Below, one piece after another: positions 1-8,322 of a stretch of 64,000 nt of DNA. Both the position numbers and the translations under genes were made by a program. The notes below the pieces were generated by a model that saw only the letters and a list, made by a program, of their open reading frames with translations, had not been told where the DNA came from and made no database searches. The DNA is from Pigmentiphaga kullae (lineage in GTDB: Bacteria; Pseudomonadota; Gammaproteobacteria; Burkholderiales; Burkholderiaceae_B): contig NZ_SGXC01000002.1 in assembly GCF_004216695.1 (NCBI RefSeq), forward strand, positions 992,001-1,056,000, given 5' to 3'. Each line of letters begins with the position of its first letter. The stretch's first letter is position 1.

Positions 1-233
1 TGCGCGTAGTCGTCGAACGCCACCTGGCAGAAATACCGGATGTTGAAAACGTCGCGCCCCACCAGGTAGCGCAGCAGTTCGCGGGCCTGCGCCGCCACGG
101 CCTCGTCGCGGTCGTACTGGCTGTAGCTTTCGCCCCAGCCGACCGTGCCGTCCTCCAGCTCCAGCCGGATGAAGATCAGGTTCTTGCGCCAGCCGGGATG
201 AACGGCCAGGCACTCCGCGTTTCGCACTTTCAC
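1..233 (-). CDS. Mandelate racemase/muconate-lactonizing enzyme family protein, N-terminal part
   Basis: The 3' part of this gene lies outside the window, so only about 77 residues are visible. They read like the N-terminal capping domain of the enolase superfamily: a short beta strand (VKVRNAEC), then IRLELEDGTVGWGES, where the G-W-G-E turn is typical of these enzymes, followed by helical sequence. Family members abstract a proton alpha to a carboxylate in sugar-acid or aromatic-acid catabolism; the catalytic barrel is not visible, so the substrate cannot be named. I chose the GTG at 233 because AGGGG lies 6 bases upstream and the only nearby ATG runs into a stop. It is divergent from the LysR gene at 354, which suggests LysR control. 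Confidence 0.72.
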   Translation of the reverse strand, partial: MKVRNAECLAVHPGWRKNLIFIRLELEDGTVGWGESYSQYDRDEAVAAQARELLRYLVGRDVFNIRYFCQVAFDDYA

Positions 234-300
234 GACATACCCCTTGCATGGGTTGGAATGTCGCCAGCGTACGCAAGCCTGGGCTATTTGAAAATGATAT

Positions 301-315
301 GTATATGAGATATAC
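301..315. promoter_or_regulatory. LysR-type operator candidate (T-N11-A dyad)
   Basis: GTATATGAGATATAC is a perfect 6-3-6 inverted repeat in the 120-bp gap between the enolase-superfamily gene and the divergent lysR. It fits the T-N11-A pattern of LysR-type binding sites and sits in a short AT-rich patch that could also hold the promoters. Confidence 0.5.
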
Positions 316-353
316 CGATATCAGATTCGTATCCCATTCGACCTCAGCCCATC

Positions 354-1259
354 ATGAGCAAATCCCTGGAACTGCGCCACCTGCGCGCCGTGCTGGCCAC
401 CGCCGAGACCGGATCGCTGCACCAGGCCGCCGTCGCCCTGGAAACCTCCCAGCCGGCGCTGTCGCGGCTGCTGCGCGAGGCCGAGGAACGCATGGGCGTG
501 CGCCTGTTCGAGCGATCGTCGCAAGGCAGCCGCGCCACGGCGGCCGGCGCCCTGGCCGAGCAGGTGGCGCGCCGCGTCGCGGCCGACGTGCGGCGCCTGC
601 AGGACATGGCGCGGGACGGCCGCTGGCACCTGCGCGTGGGCTGCATTCCCCGCGCGCTGGACCTGGTCGTGCCCGGCCTGCTGCATCGCCCCGCCGGCGC
701 GCTGGCCGACGAGATCGAGATCGATCTGCGGGAAGACGACAGCCTGACCTTGCTGGCCGCGCTGGCGCGGGGGGAACTGGATCTGGCGATCCTGTCGCTG
801 TTCGGCGAAATGCCGGCGAATCTGCTCTCGCGCCAGCTCTACCTAGACCGCAACGTGTTCGTGTGCGGCGTGCCCGGCCCGGAGATCCCCGACGGGCCGC
901 TGGCGCCCGAGGCCCTGGCGCGGCATCCGTTCGCCGCACCCGCGCCCGGCACGCCCTCGCGGTTGGAGTTCGACCGCTATTGGCAGCGCCACGACGTGCC
1001 GCCGCCCGCCTGCCGGGTGGCGGCGCGGACCTACGACGCCATCGCCAGCGTGCTGCCCGGCACACCCATGCTGGCCGTCATGCCCCGCCAGGTCGCGCAG
1101 CGCCATGCCGGCAACGGCAGCCTGCGGATATTGAAAATCGTGCACGCCCTGCCCGAGCGCCCCATCCACGTGGTCTGGCCCAGGCAGGCGCTGCAACCCG
1201 TCACGGATCAGTTGATTACCCTGATCCGGCCGGCGCGGCCACGGCGCGGACGGTCGTGA
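354..1259 (+). CDS. LysR-family transcriptional regulator
   Basis: A 301-residue protein of normal LysR length. The N-terminal winged helix-turn-helix is clear (LELRHLRAVLATAETGSLHQ, then ASQPALSRLL-like sequence at about 30-45, and MGVRLFERSSQGSRATAAG). The rest is the usual two-lobed effector domain (starting near residue 90, LRVGCIPRALDLV). It is a cytoplasmic DNA-binding activator or repressor that responds to a small co-inducer, which is unknown. It is divergent from the enolase-superfamily gene across a 120-bp gap with a dyad operator, the classic arrangement for a LysR controlling its neighbour. Start ATG 354 gives a standard N terminus. Confidence 0.9.
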   Translation: MSKSLELRHLRAVLATAETGSLHQAAVALETSQPALSRLLREAEERMGVRLFERSSQGSRATAAGALAEQVARRVAADVRRLQDMARDGRWHLRVGCIPRALDLVVPGLLHRPAGALADEIEIDLREDDSLTLLAALARGELDLAILSLFGEMPANLLSRQLYLDRNVFVCGVPGPEIPDGPLAPEALARHPFAAPAPGTPSRLEFDRYWQRHDVPPPACRVAARTYDAIASVLPGTPMLAVMPRQVAQRHAGNGSLRILKIVHALPERPIHVVWPRQALQPVTDQLITLIRPARPRRGRS

Positions 1260-1272
1260 CCATCCCCCGGGC

Positions 1273-1476
1273 CTACTGGTCGTTCAGGCTGGCCTTGGCG
1301 GCTTCCTCGGGCGTCAGGCCGTCGTAGAACTGGTCGGTGAACCACTCGGCTTCCTGCTCGATGTAGTCCTGGGCCTCTTCACGGCTGGCGCCCGCTGCCA
1401 CCAGGAAGCCCTCGACTTCGGTGCACCACTGGATGAGGGCTTGCAGGTCGGGATCGTTGTCTTTGTCGGTAGCCAT
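1273..1476 (-). CDS. Small acidic hypothetical protein (67 aa)
   Basis: A short acidic protein beginning MATDKDNDPDLQALIQWC and ending KASLNDQ. It is probably helical, with a DYIEQEAEWFTDQFYDG stretch. I see no signal peptide, membrane segment or metal site. The ATG at 1476 is preferred over the upstream ATG at 1530, because the extra 18 residues are basic, unlike the rest, and look like intergenic translation. Function is not recognised. It converges with lysR, only 13 bp away. Confidence 0.6.
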   Translation of the reverse strand: MATDKDNDPDLQALIQWCTEVEGFLVAAGASREEAQDYIEQEAEWFTDQFYDGLTPEEAAKASLNDQ

Positions 1477-1590
1477 AGGCCGGTTCCATCGAAAATCACG
1501 CCACATGGCATTCCGGCAAGGATAGCGCAAGTCCCCTTCGCGGTCCCGCCCCAGGGTTTCCCCTCCTGACGCCTGCCCGCCGTCTCCGTA

Positions 1591-1625
1591 TAGTTATGAA
1601 AAATATCTATTATGTTTTATAACTA
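1591..1625. promoter_or_regulatory. AT-rich inverted repeat before the amidohydrolase-marR operon
   Basis: TAGTTAT (1591-1597) and ATAACTA (1619-1625) form an inverted repeat in an AT-rich patch that ends 3 bp before the ATG at 1629. Its place over the start region suggests an operator, possibly for the MarR protein encoded second in the operon. No protein binding is shown. Confidence 0.4.
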
Positions 1626-1628
1626 ATC

Positions 1629-2492
1629 ATGAACATCGACGACCTCATCGCCATCGACATCCACGTCCATGCCGAAGTCTCCTGCCGCTGCGCGCCCGAC
1701 GCCTTCGGCAGGGAATTCGACGAGGCGGCCGAGAAATACTTCAAGTTCACCCATCGGCCGACCATACCCGAGACCATCGCCCGCTATCGCGAAAAACGCA
1801 TCGGCCTGGTCATGTTCACCGTCGACGCCGAGGCCAACCTGGGCCGGCGGCGCATTCCCAACGAAGAGATCGCCGAGGCGGCGCTGGAAAACCGCGACAT
1901 GATGCTGGCCTTCGCCAGCATCGACCCGCACAAGGGCAAGATGGGCGTGCGCGAGGCGCGCCGCCTGATCGAGGACTACCAGGTCGCCGGCTTCAAGTTC
2001 CACCCCACGGTCCAGGGCTTCTACCCGAACGACAAGCTGGCCTACCCCCTGTACGAGGCCATTGCCGAAGCCGGCCTGCCCGCCATCTTCCACAGCGGCC
2101 ATTCGGGCATAGGCACCGGCATGCCCGGGGGCGGCGGGCTCAGGTTGAAGTATTCCAACCCCATCCACCTGGACGACGTCGCGGCGGACTTCCCCGGCAT
2201 GAAGATCATCATCGCGCATCCTTCCTGGCCCTGGCAGGACGAGGCGCTGTCGGTCTGCCTGCACAAGCCCAACGTCTACATCGACCTGTCGGGCTGGTCG
2301 CCGAAATATTTCCCCAAGGAACTGGTGCACTACGCCAATACCCAGCTCAAGCACAAGATGCTGTTCGGTTCCGACTTCCCGCTGATCACCCCCGAGCGCT
2401 GGATGCAGGATTTCGAGGCCGCGGGCTTTCGCCCCGAAGTCCATCCGCTGATCCTGAAAGACAACGCGGCCAGGCTGCTGGGCTTCGCCTGA
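1629..2492 (+). CDS. Amidohydrolase-family protein (ACMSD/decarboxylase-like TIM barrel)
   Basis: A 287-residue metal-dependent hydrolase of the amidohydrolase-2 type, cytoplasmic. Metal-ligand motifs are visible in order: DIHVH near residues 9-13, KFHPT near 122-126, a His in IFHSGHSG near 154-160, IAHPSWPW near 196-203 and GSDFP near 239-243. Members hydrolyse or decarboxylate aromatic acids and lactones (ACMSD, gamma-resorcylate decarboxylase, 4-oxalomesaconate-type enzymes). The substrate here is unknown. The gene overlaps marR by one base (TGATG), so the two are translationally coupled and MarR probably senses the substrate or product. Confidence 0.85.
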   Translation: MNIDDLIAIDIHVHAEVSCRCAPDAFGREFDEAAEKYFKFTHRPTIPETIARYREKRIGLVMFTVDAEANLGRRRIPNEEIAEAALENRDMMLAFASIDPHKGKMGVREARRLIEDYQVAGFKFHPTVQGFYPNDKLAYPLYEAIAEAGLPAIFHSGHSGIGTGMPGGGGLRLKYSNPIHLDDVAADFPGMKIIIAHPSWPWQDEALSVCLHKPNVYIDLSGWSPKYFPKELVHYANTQLKHKMLFGSDFPLITPERWMQDFEAAGFRPEVHPLILKDNAARLLGFA

Positions 2493-2956
2493 TGGAACAG
2501 GATTCCCTGGACCAGACCTTCCTGCTGGGCCTGGTCGGCCACAGCGCGCGCCTGGCGTCGTCCGGCATCCGCCCGCTGTTCGCCCAGCGCATGGCCGGCC
2601 ACGACCTGCGCCAGGCGGAATTCGCCGTGCTGTCGCTGCTGGACGCCAACCCGGGCATCAGCCAGAAGCGACTGGCCGACGCCATCAACGTCTCGCCGCC
2701 CAACATGGCGGCGGTGCTTACGCGGCTGCTCGAGCGCGGCCTGATCCGCCGCGAGCGCCAGCCCTCGGACCAGCGCATGCAGATCCTGCTGCTGACCCCG
2801 GCGGGCACCCGCCTCTACCGCAAGGCGGCCGCGACCGCGCTGGACCTGGACCAGGAGGCCACGGCCATGCTGACGCCCGCCGAACGGCGGGAACTGCTGC
2901 GGCTGTTGAAGAAAGTGAACGAGGCGCAGGCCGCGCCTCAGGGCCAGGGCACCTGA
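2492..2956 (+). CDS. MarR-family transcriptional regulator
   Basis: A 154-residue MarR regulator. The winged HTH is evident: LRQAEFAVLSLLDANPGISQ, then LADAINVSPPNMAAVLTRLL as recognition helix region and RRERQPSDQRMQILLLTPAG as wing. The flanking helices form the dimer interface. MarR dimers usually repress by binding palindromes and release when they bind an aromatic ligand. Coupling to the upstream amidohydrolase suggests control of that gene. Its last 19 bp overlap the 3' end of the opposite-strand receptor-like gene. Confidence 0.88.
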   Translation: MEQDSLDQTFLLGLVGHSARLASSGIRPLFAQRMAGHDLRQAEFAVLSLLDANPGISQKRLADAINVSPPNMAAVLTRLLERGLIRRERQPSDQRMQILLLTPAGTRLYRKAAATALDLDQEATAMLTPAERRELLRLLKKVNEAQAAPQGQGT

Positions 2957-4515
2957 TAGTTCAGGATGGCCGACACCGAGCGGCGGCCGCCGGCGGTGCA
3001 CGAATCGGTGTAGCAGTACGACGCGTAGCTGGTATCGAACATGTTGTTCGCGCTGGCGCGCAGCTTCAGGCCCTTCAGGTCGGGGCTCAGGTGGGCGAAG
3101 TCGTAGTTGATGCCCGCGTCCACCAGGGTATAGGCAACGGCCAGGCCCGGCTGGGCCACGTTGCTATAGACCGCGCCCGCGCGCCCCACCCTGCCGTCCA
3201 GGCTCAGGCCGGCGAAACTGCCTCGCGTGACGGCGTACCTGGCCCCCACGGAAACGCGCTGCTCGGACACGTCCGCATAGCGGTTGCCGAGCATGGCCGC
3301 GTAGGCGTCCTCGCTCGCGCCGGTCACGGTCGAGTTGGTGACCGCGTAGGTGGCCACGAGGTTCAGGCCCTGCAGCGGCTGCATCCGGCTCTCGACCGTG
3401 GCGCCGCGTATGCGCAGTTCGGCCCAGGCGCTGCACCCGGCCACGGCGCAGCCTTCCTGCGCCTCGGAGGTCTGGGCATTGTTCTGGATCTGGTTGAACG
3501 CCGTGATGGTCATCAACTGGCCGAGCGCGGGCGGCTGGTAGCGCACGCCGGTCTCGTACTGCTGGCTGCTGGCCGACGCCGCGGTGCCGGCCTGGGGCGC
3601 GTAGCTTTGCGAATAGTTCACGTACGGCGCCAGGCCGATGTCGAACTGGTAGCGCAGCCCCAGGCGGCCGCTGTAGACGTCGTCCTCGCGCAGGCCGGTG
3701 CCGTCGTTCCCGGCGGCGTTCAGGTCGATGGTGCGGTGGGTATTCTGGTCGCGCCGCCCGACCATGGACAGGACCCAGCGCCGGTACTGCACCTGATCCT
3801 GCACGAAGAATCCCAGCTTGCTTTCCTCCGCGAACGAACGCGCGGCGATGCGCGGCTGGCCGATGGCCGTGCCGTAGGCCGCGTCGAAGATGTCCAGCGA
3901 CGGCGACGGCGCGAGCCGGCTTTCATAGATGTCGCGCGACTTGACGTAGTCGAAGCCGAACTTGAACGTATGCTGGAATCCCAGCGTCGTGAACCGGGCC
4001 TGCGCCTGCGAGCCGACGTTGAAGGTGCCCAGCCCCGGCCCCAGCGCATCCTGCGGCGCCGGCGAACCGTTGATCCAATCCACGGCCGGCTGGTTATCGG
4101 GCCGGCCGTAGCGGACGTTCTGCCTGACCACCCAGGTGTCGTCCAGCTTCTGCTCGAACTCGTAGCTGGACTGTTTCCGGTTTGCCTGGTCGTAGGCCTG
4201 GGTGCCGGTACGGGTGTCCACCGACATGTCCGCCCCGGGATTCCAGGCAGGCGCGGTCGGCACCCTGACCGTGCCCTCGTCCGTGACGGCATAGACGATG
4301 GGCACCGGCGTATAGGGCAGCTCGGGCTCGGGCGCGGCCGGCTCCGGCGGCATGGCCGGGCCCGCTGGCACCACCGAGGCGGTGGCGGGTTCTTGCAGGG
4401 AAACCGCGGGCGCGCACGCACCCAGCGCCAGCAGCGCCGCCGCCGGCCCCAGGATGGGCACGGCCCGCGTCAGGAAATGCAGAAACGTCACTCGCATGCT
4501 CGTCCGTATCGCCAT
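2938..4515 (-). CDS. Lipoprotein-anchored TonB-receptor-like beta barrel without plug domain
   Basis: A 525-residue protein with a lipoprotein signal (hydrophobic stretch 15-33, lipobox L-G-A-C with Cys34) and a Pro/Ala/Glu-rich linker to about residue 75. The rest resembles the C-terminal two thirds of a siderophore receptor barrel of FhuE/FpvA type: a YEFEQKLDDTWVVRQNVRYG strand, KLGFFVQDQVQYRRW, YSGRLGLRYQF, and a periplasmic-turn cysteine pair near the end (SYCYTDSCTAGGRR). No TonB box and no plug domain is present. Full receptors of this class run to about 700 residues, so this is a hybrid. It may be an outer-membrane lipoprotein with a partial barrel, or the fused remnant of a receptor. 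It follows the isc operon on the same strand. Confidence 0.65.
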   Translation of the reverse strand: MAIRTSMRVTFLHFLTRAVPILGPAAALLALGACAPAVSLQEPATASVVPAGPAMPPEPAAPEPELPYTPVPIVYAVTDEGTVRVPTAPAWNPGADMSVDTRTGTQAYDQANRKQSSYEFEQKLDDTWVVRQNVRYGRPDNQPAVDWINGSPAPQDALGPGLGTFNVGSQAQARFTTLGFQHTFKFGFDYVKSRDIYESRLAPSPSLDIFDAAYGTAIGQPRIAARSFAEESKLGFFVQDQVQYRRWVLSMVGRRDQNTHRTIDLNAAGNDGTGLREDDVYSGRLGLRYQFDIGLAPYVNYSQSYAPQAGTAASASSQQYETGVRYQPPALGQLMTITAFNQIQNNAQTSEAQEGCAVAGCSAWAELRIRGATVESRMQPLQGLNLVATYAVTNSTVTGASEDAYAAMLGNRYADVSEQRVSVGARYAVTRGSFAGLSLDGRVGRAGAVYSNVAQPGLAVAYTLVDAGINYDFAHLSPDLKGLKLRASANNMFDTSYASYCYTDSCTAGGRRSVSAILNYQVPWP

Positions 4516-4567
4516 GGCCCGGATCGCGGCCGGCTCCCGCGGCGCACGCCGGCACCACCGGCCGGGC

Positions 4568-4759
4568 CTAGGCCTCGGCTATCCACGCCATCTGTATGGC
4601 TTCGAGAATTTTCTCCCCGGAACGTTTCGGATCGTCGTCGAAGCCCGGAAGTTCCAGCACCCAGTTGTGCAGGTCGGTGAAACGCACCTGCTCCGGATCC
4701 ACGCCGGGATGCGCGTCGGCCAGCGCCGTGGCGATTTCGTAGATGTCGGTCCACTTCAT
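4568..4759 (-). CDS. iscX: Fe-S cluster assembly protein IscX
   Basis: A 63-residue acidic protein, the usual IscX length. It starts MKWTDIYEIATALADAHPG and contains VRFTDLHNWVLELPGFDDDP, the recognisable IscX/YfhJ core. IscX binds IscS and iron and tunes cluster assembly. It is the last gene of the isc operon, 30 bp after fdx. Confidence 0.95.
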   Translation of the reverse strand: MKWTDIYEIATALADAHPGVDPEQVRFTDLHNWVLELPGFDDDPKRSGEKILEAIQMAWIAEA

Positions 4760-4789
4760 CGAGGTTCTCCTCGCCGGCGCCTGCGTGGG

Positions 4790-5131
4790 TCAGTGATTCT
4801 CGGCGGCGTGGTTGATGGTGTACTTGGGGATCTCGATCGTCAGGTCGGTATCCTCGATCACGGCCTGGCAGGACAGGCGCGACGTGGACGTCAGGCCCCA
4901 GGCCTTGTCCAGCAGATCTTCCTCGTTGTCGGTGGCCGACTCGAGCGAGGAAAAACCCTCGCGCACGACCACGTGGCAGGTGGTGCAGGCACACGACAGT
5001 TCGCAGGCGTGCTCGATCTCGATGTGATTGTCGAGCAGCACCCGGCAGATGGACACGCCCGAGGGCGCGTCTTCGATGACCGCGCCTTCCGGGCAGAGTT
5101 CGGCGTGCGGAAGCACGGTGAGTTTGGGCAT
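4790..5131 (-). CDS. fdx: ISC-type [2Fe-2S] ferredoxin
   Basis: A 113-residue adrenodoxin-type ferredoxin. The cluster ligands are visible in CELSCACTTC (C-x5-C-x2-C pattern) and the fourth Cys in SRLSCQA. The protein ends HAAENH. It supplies electrons for cluster assembly on IscU. It lies between hscA and iscX in the isc operon. Confidence 0.95.
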   Translation of the reverse strand: MPKLTVLPHAELCPEGAVIEDAPSGVSICRVLLDNHIEIEHACELSCACTTCHVVVREGFSSLESATDNEEDLLDKAWGLTSTSRLSCQAVIEDTDLTIEIPKYTINHAAENH

Positions 5132-5176
5132 GATGGCAACCTGATGATGATGCGAACGGAAGCGCCGGGCGCTTCC

Positions 5177-7039
5177 TTACACGATTTCGTCGACGCGGCG
5201 CCCCGACAGCGCCTGGCGTATGCTGCGGTCCATCCGGCGCGCGGCGAAGTCCTCGGTGGCCTGCGCCAGCGCTTCGACCTGGGTCCGCACCGTCTCGCTG
5301 TCGTCGCTGGCCGCCGCGTCGGCGGTGCGCGCCAGCTGGGCCCGGATCGCGGCCAGCTCGTCCGGGTCCAGCAGGTCGGCGTCGGCCTGCAGCGCCGCCT
5401 CGACCGACTCGACCAGGCGCCGGGCCTCGACCTGCTGTTCGCGCAGGGCGCGCAGCTTCATGTCCACGTCGGCGCTGTTCATGCCGTCCGCCAGCATGGC
5501 CGCCACTTCGTCGTCCGACAGCCCGTACGAGGGCTTGACCGAGATCGAGGCCTCCACGCCCGAGCTTTGCTCGCGCGCCGTCACGCTCAGCAGCCCGTCG
5601 GCATCGACCTGGAAGGTCACGCGGATGCGGGCGGCGCCGGCCACCATGGGGGGAATGCCCCGCAGCTCGAAACGGGCCAGCGAGCGGCAGTCGGACACCA
5701 GTTCGCGTTCGCCCTGGACCACGTGGATGGCCATGGCCGTCTGGCCGTCCTTGAAGGTCGTGAACTCCTGGGCGCGCGCCACCGGAATGGTGCTGTTGCG
5801 CCCGATCACGCGTTCGACCAGCCCGCCCATGGTCTCCAGGCCCAGGGACAGCGGGATCACGTCCAGCAGCAGCCACTCGTCGTCGGCCGTGCGGTTGCCC
5901 GCCAGCAGATTGGCCTGCATGGCCGCGCCCAGCGCCACGACCTGGTCCGGGTCGAGGTTGATCAGCGGTTCGGTGCCGAACAGGTCGGCCACCATGCGCC
6001 GGACGATGGGCATGCGCGTCGCGCCGCCCACCATGACCACGCCCTTGACCTCGTCCGCCGCCAGGCTGGCGTCGCGCAGCGCCCGGCGGGCGCTGGACAG
6101 CGTACGGGCCACCAGCGGACGCGCCAGGGTCTCGAAATGGTCGCGCGTCAGCGCGAGCGCCAGCGTGCGTCCGCCCGACAGCGTGGCGGCCAGTTCGGCC
6201 TGCGGCGCGTCGGTCAGGGCCTCGCGCGCCTGGCGCGCCGCCACCAGCAAGGCACGCTGGTCTTCCGGCCGCAGTTCCGAGAGCTTGCGGTCGTTCACGG
6301 CCCACGCCACGATGGCCGCGTCGAAATCGTCGCCGCCCAGCGCGGTGTCGCCGCCCGTGGCAATGACTTCGAACACGCCCTTGGACAGGCGCAGGATGGA
6401 GATGTCGAACGTGCCGCCGCCCAGGTCATAGACCGCGTAGATGCCTTCGGCCGCGTTGTCCAGGCCGTAGGCGATCGCCGCCGCCGTCGGCTCGTTCAGC
6501 AGCCGCAGCACGTTCAGCCCGGCCAGCCGGGCCGCGTCCTTGGTCGCCTGCCGCTGGGCGTCGTCGAAATACGCCGGCACGGTGATCACCGCGCCCACCA
6601 GATCGTCGCCCAGGGCGTCCTCGGCCTGCTGGCGCAGCGTGGCCAGGATCTGCGCCGAGACCTCGACCGGGCTCTTGTCGCCCTGCACGGTGCGGATGCG
6701 CACCATGCCCGGGGCATCGACGAACTCATACGGAACGTGCAGCCGCTCGGCGTCGGCCAGCCCGCGGCCCATGAAGCGCTTGACCGACACCAGCGTGTTG
6801 TGGGGATCCTGCGCCTGGGCCGCCAGCGCCTTGCGCCCGATCCGGACGTCGCCGCCCGGCAGGTAGCGCACCGCCGAGGGCAGCAGCGCATGGCCCTCTT
6901 CGTCGCGCAGGACCTCGGCCGCGCCGCTGCGTACCGACGCCACCAGCGAATTGGTCGTGCCCAGATCGATGCCCACCGCCAGACGACGCTGGTGGGGGGC
7001 TTCGGACATGCCGGGTTCGGCTATCTGCAAAAGCGCCAT
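5177..7039 (-). CDS. hscA: Fe-S protein assembly chaperone HscA
   Basis: A 620-residue Hsp70 specialised for IscU. The ATPase domain shows [14 protein letters not shown] near residue 24, [18 protein letters not shown] phosphate-2 motif (here [13 protein letters not shown]) near 206 and [16 protein letters not shown] near 341. The substrate domain follows from about 395. It binds the LPPVK motif of IscU and drives cluster release with HscB. It sits 15 bp after hscB, within the operon. Confidence 0.97.
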   Translation of the reverse strand: MALLQIAEPGMSEAPHQRRLAVGIDLGTTNSLVASVRSGAAEVLRDEEGHALLPSAVRYLPGGDVRIGRKALAAQAQDPHNTLVSVKRFMGRGLADAERLHVPYEFVDAPGMVRIRTVQGDKSPVEVSAQILATLRQQAEDALGDDLVGAVITVPAYFDDAQRQATKDAARLAGLNVLRLLNEPTAAAIAYGLDNAAEGIYAVYDLGGGTFDISILRLSKGVFEVIATGGDTALGGDDFDAAIVAWAVNDRKLSELRPEDQRALLVAARQAREALTDAPQAELAATLSGGRTLALALTRDHFETLARPLVARTLSSARRALRDASLAADEVKGVVMVGGATRMPIVRRMVADLFGTEPLINLDPDQVVALGAAMQANLLAGNRTADDEWLLLDVIPLSLGLETMGGLVERVIGRNSTIPVARAQEFTTFKDGQTAMAIHVVQGERELVSDCRSLARFELRGIPPMVAGAARIRVTFQVDADGLLSVTAREQSSGVEASISVKPSYGLSDDEVAAMLADGMNSADVDMKLRALREQQVEARRLVESVEAALQADADLLDPDELAAIRAQLARTADAAASDDSETVRTQVEALAQATEDFAARRMDRSIRQALSGRRVDEIV

Positions 7040-7054
7040 GCGTTCCTGTCGTTC

Positions 7055-7588
7055 TCAGTCTTGTTCCGCCAGAGCATCGACGGCCAGGTCGATCTCTTCG
7101 GAGAATTTTTCAATGAACATCCACTCCCGCACGCGCGCGGCGGCAGCGGCATAGTCGTGCTTCTCGTCCAGCAGTTGGCCCACCTCGGCCGTCATGCGGC
7201 GGCGCGCGGCGGCCAGTTCGCCCGCCAGCGCCTCCAGCGCGGCCGCGTCGCGGCCCGACCGGGCATCGTCCAGCGCTTCCCGCCATTCCATCTGCTGCAT
7301 CAGGAAGGCCGGGGTCATGGCCGTGTTGGTCTCGACCTGCAGGTCGACGCCCGCCCGCTCGCACAGGTAGCGCGCCCGGGACAGCGGCGCGCGCAGCACC
7401 CGGTAGGCCTCGTTCGCGCGCGAGGCCCACTGCATGGCCACGCGCCGCTCCTGGGCCGAACCCGCCGCGTGGCGGTCCGGATGGACCCGCGCCTGGACCT
7501 CGCGCCAGGCCCGGTCCAGCGCATCGCGGTCGATGGCGAAACCGGGCGCGAGGCCCAGCAGCTCGAAGTGATCGGGATCGTGTTGCAT
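7055..7588 (-). CDS. hscB: Fe-S assembly co-chaperone HscB
   Basis: A 177-residue J-protein. The J domain starts DHFELLGLAPGFAID and carries the HPD motif in ARVHPDRHA near residues 36-42. The C-terminal three-helix IscU-binding domain follows from about 90 (TPAFLMQQMEWREAL). It delivers IscU to HscA and stimulates its ATPase. The start overlaps the iscA stop by one base, so translation is coupled. Confidence 0.96.
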   Translation of the reverse strand: MQHDPDHFELLGLAPGFAIDRDALDRAWREVQARVHPDRHAAGSAQERRVAMQWASRANEAYRVLRAPLSRARYLCERAGVDLQVETNTAMTPAFLMQQMEWREALDDARSGRDAAALEALAGELAAARRRMTAEVGQLLDEKHDYAAAAARVREWMFIEKFSEEIDLAVDALAEQD

Positions 7589-7911
7589 CAGACGGTGAAA
7601 GACTCACCGCAGCCGCAGGACGCCTTTTCGTTCGGGTTGTTGAACTTGAAGCCCTCGTTGAGCCCCTCGCGCGCATAGTCGAGTTCCGTGCCGGCCAGGT
7701 ACGGCAGGCTCTTGGGATCGACATACACCTTCACGCCCTGGCTTTCGAACACCTGGTCCTCGGCCTGGGCTTCATCCACGTACTCGAGCTTGTAGGCCAG
7801 GCCCGAGCACCCGGTGGTGCGCACGCCCAGCCTCAGGCCTATGCCCTTCCCCCGTTTCTGGAGGTAGCGGCTGACGTGGCGCGCGGCGCGTTCGGTCAAC
7901 GTTACCGACAT
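7588..7911 (-). CDS. iscA: Iron-sulfur assembly scaffold/carrier IscA
   Basis: A 107-residue A-type carrier with all three conserved cysteines: [15 protein letters not shown] near residue 35 and the C-terminal [10 protein letters not shown]-type proteins accept [2Fe-2S] clusters from IscU and pass them on as [4Fe-4S]. It lies 9 bp after iscU. Confidence 0.97.
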   Translation of the reverse strand: MSVTLTERAARHVSRYLQKRGKGIGLRLGVRTTGCSGLAYKLEYVDEAQAEDQVFESQGVKVYVDPKSLPYLAGTELDYAREGLNEGFKFNNPNEKASCGCGESFTV

Positions 7912-7920
7912 GGTTTCCTC

Positions 7921-8307
7921 TTAGCTGTTTCCGTGCTTGGCACGATAGTCGTTCACGGCCGCCTTGATGGCGTCCTCGGCCAGGATCGAGCAGTGGATCT
8001 TGACCGGAGGCAGCGCCAGTTCCTGGGCGATCTGCGTGTTGCGGATATCGAGCGCCTGGTCCAGGGTCTTGCCCTTGACCCATTCGGTCACCAGCGAGCT
8101 GGAGGCGATGGCCGAACCGCAGCCGTAGGTCTTGAAGCGCGCGTCCTCGATGACACCCTGCTCGTTGACCTTGATCTGCAGCTTCATCACGTCGCCACAG
8201 GCGGGCGCGCCCACCATGCCCGTTCCCACGGAGTCGTCGCCCTTCTCGAAGGAGCCGACGTTGCGGGGGTTCTCGTAGTGATCAATGACTTTTTCGCTAT
8301 AGGCCAT
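7921..8307 (-). CDS. iscU: Fe-S cluster scaffold IscU
   Basis: A 128-residue scaffold with the three cluster cysteines (GAPACGDVMKLQI, TYGCGSAIASSS, KIHCSILAEDA), Asp39 beside the first, and the HscA-recognition motif LPPVK near residue 99. Clusters are built here from IscS sulfur and iron. It lies between iscS and iscA. Confidence 0.98.
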   Translation of the reverse strand: MAYSEKVIDHYENPRNVGSFEKGDDSVGTGMVGAPACGDVMKLQIKVNEQGVIEDARFKTYGCGSAIASSSLVTEWVKGKTLDQALDIRNTQIAQELALPPVKIHCSILAEDAIKAAVNDYRAKHGNS

Positions 8308-8322
8308 GTTTTTTCTCCTGGT

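Noticed and set aside
4352..7678. A 1108-codon open frame on the plus strand
   Set aside because: It is antisense to hscB, hscA, fdx and iscX and is rich in Arg, Gly, His and Gln. It is a GC-skew shadow with no domain.
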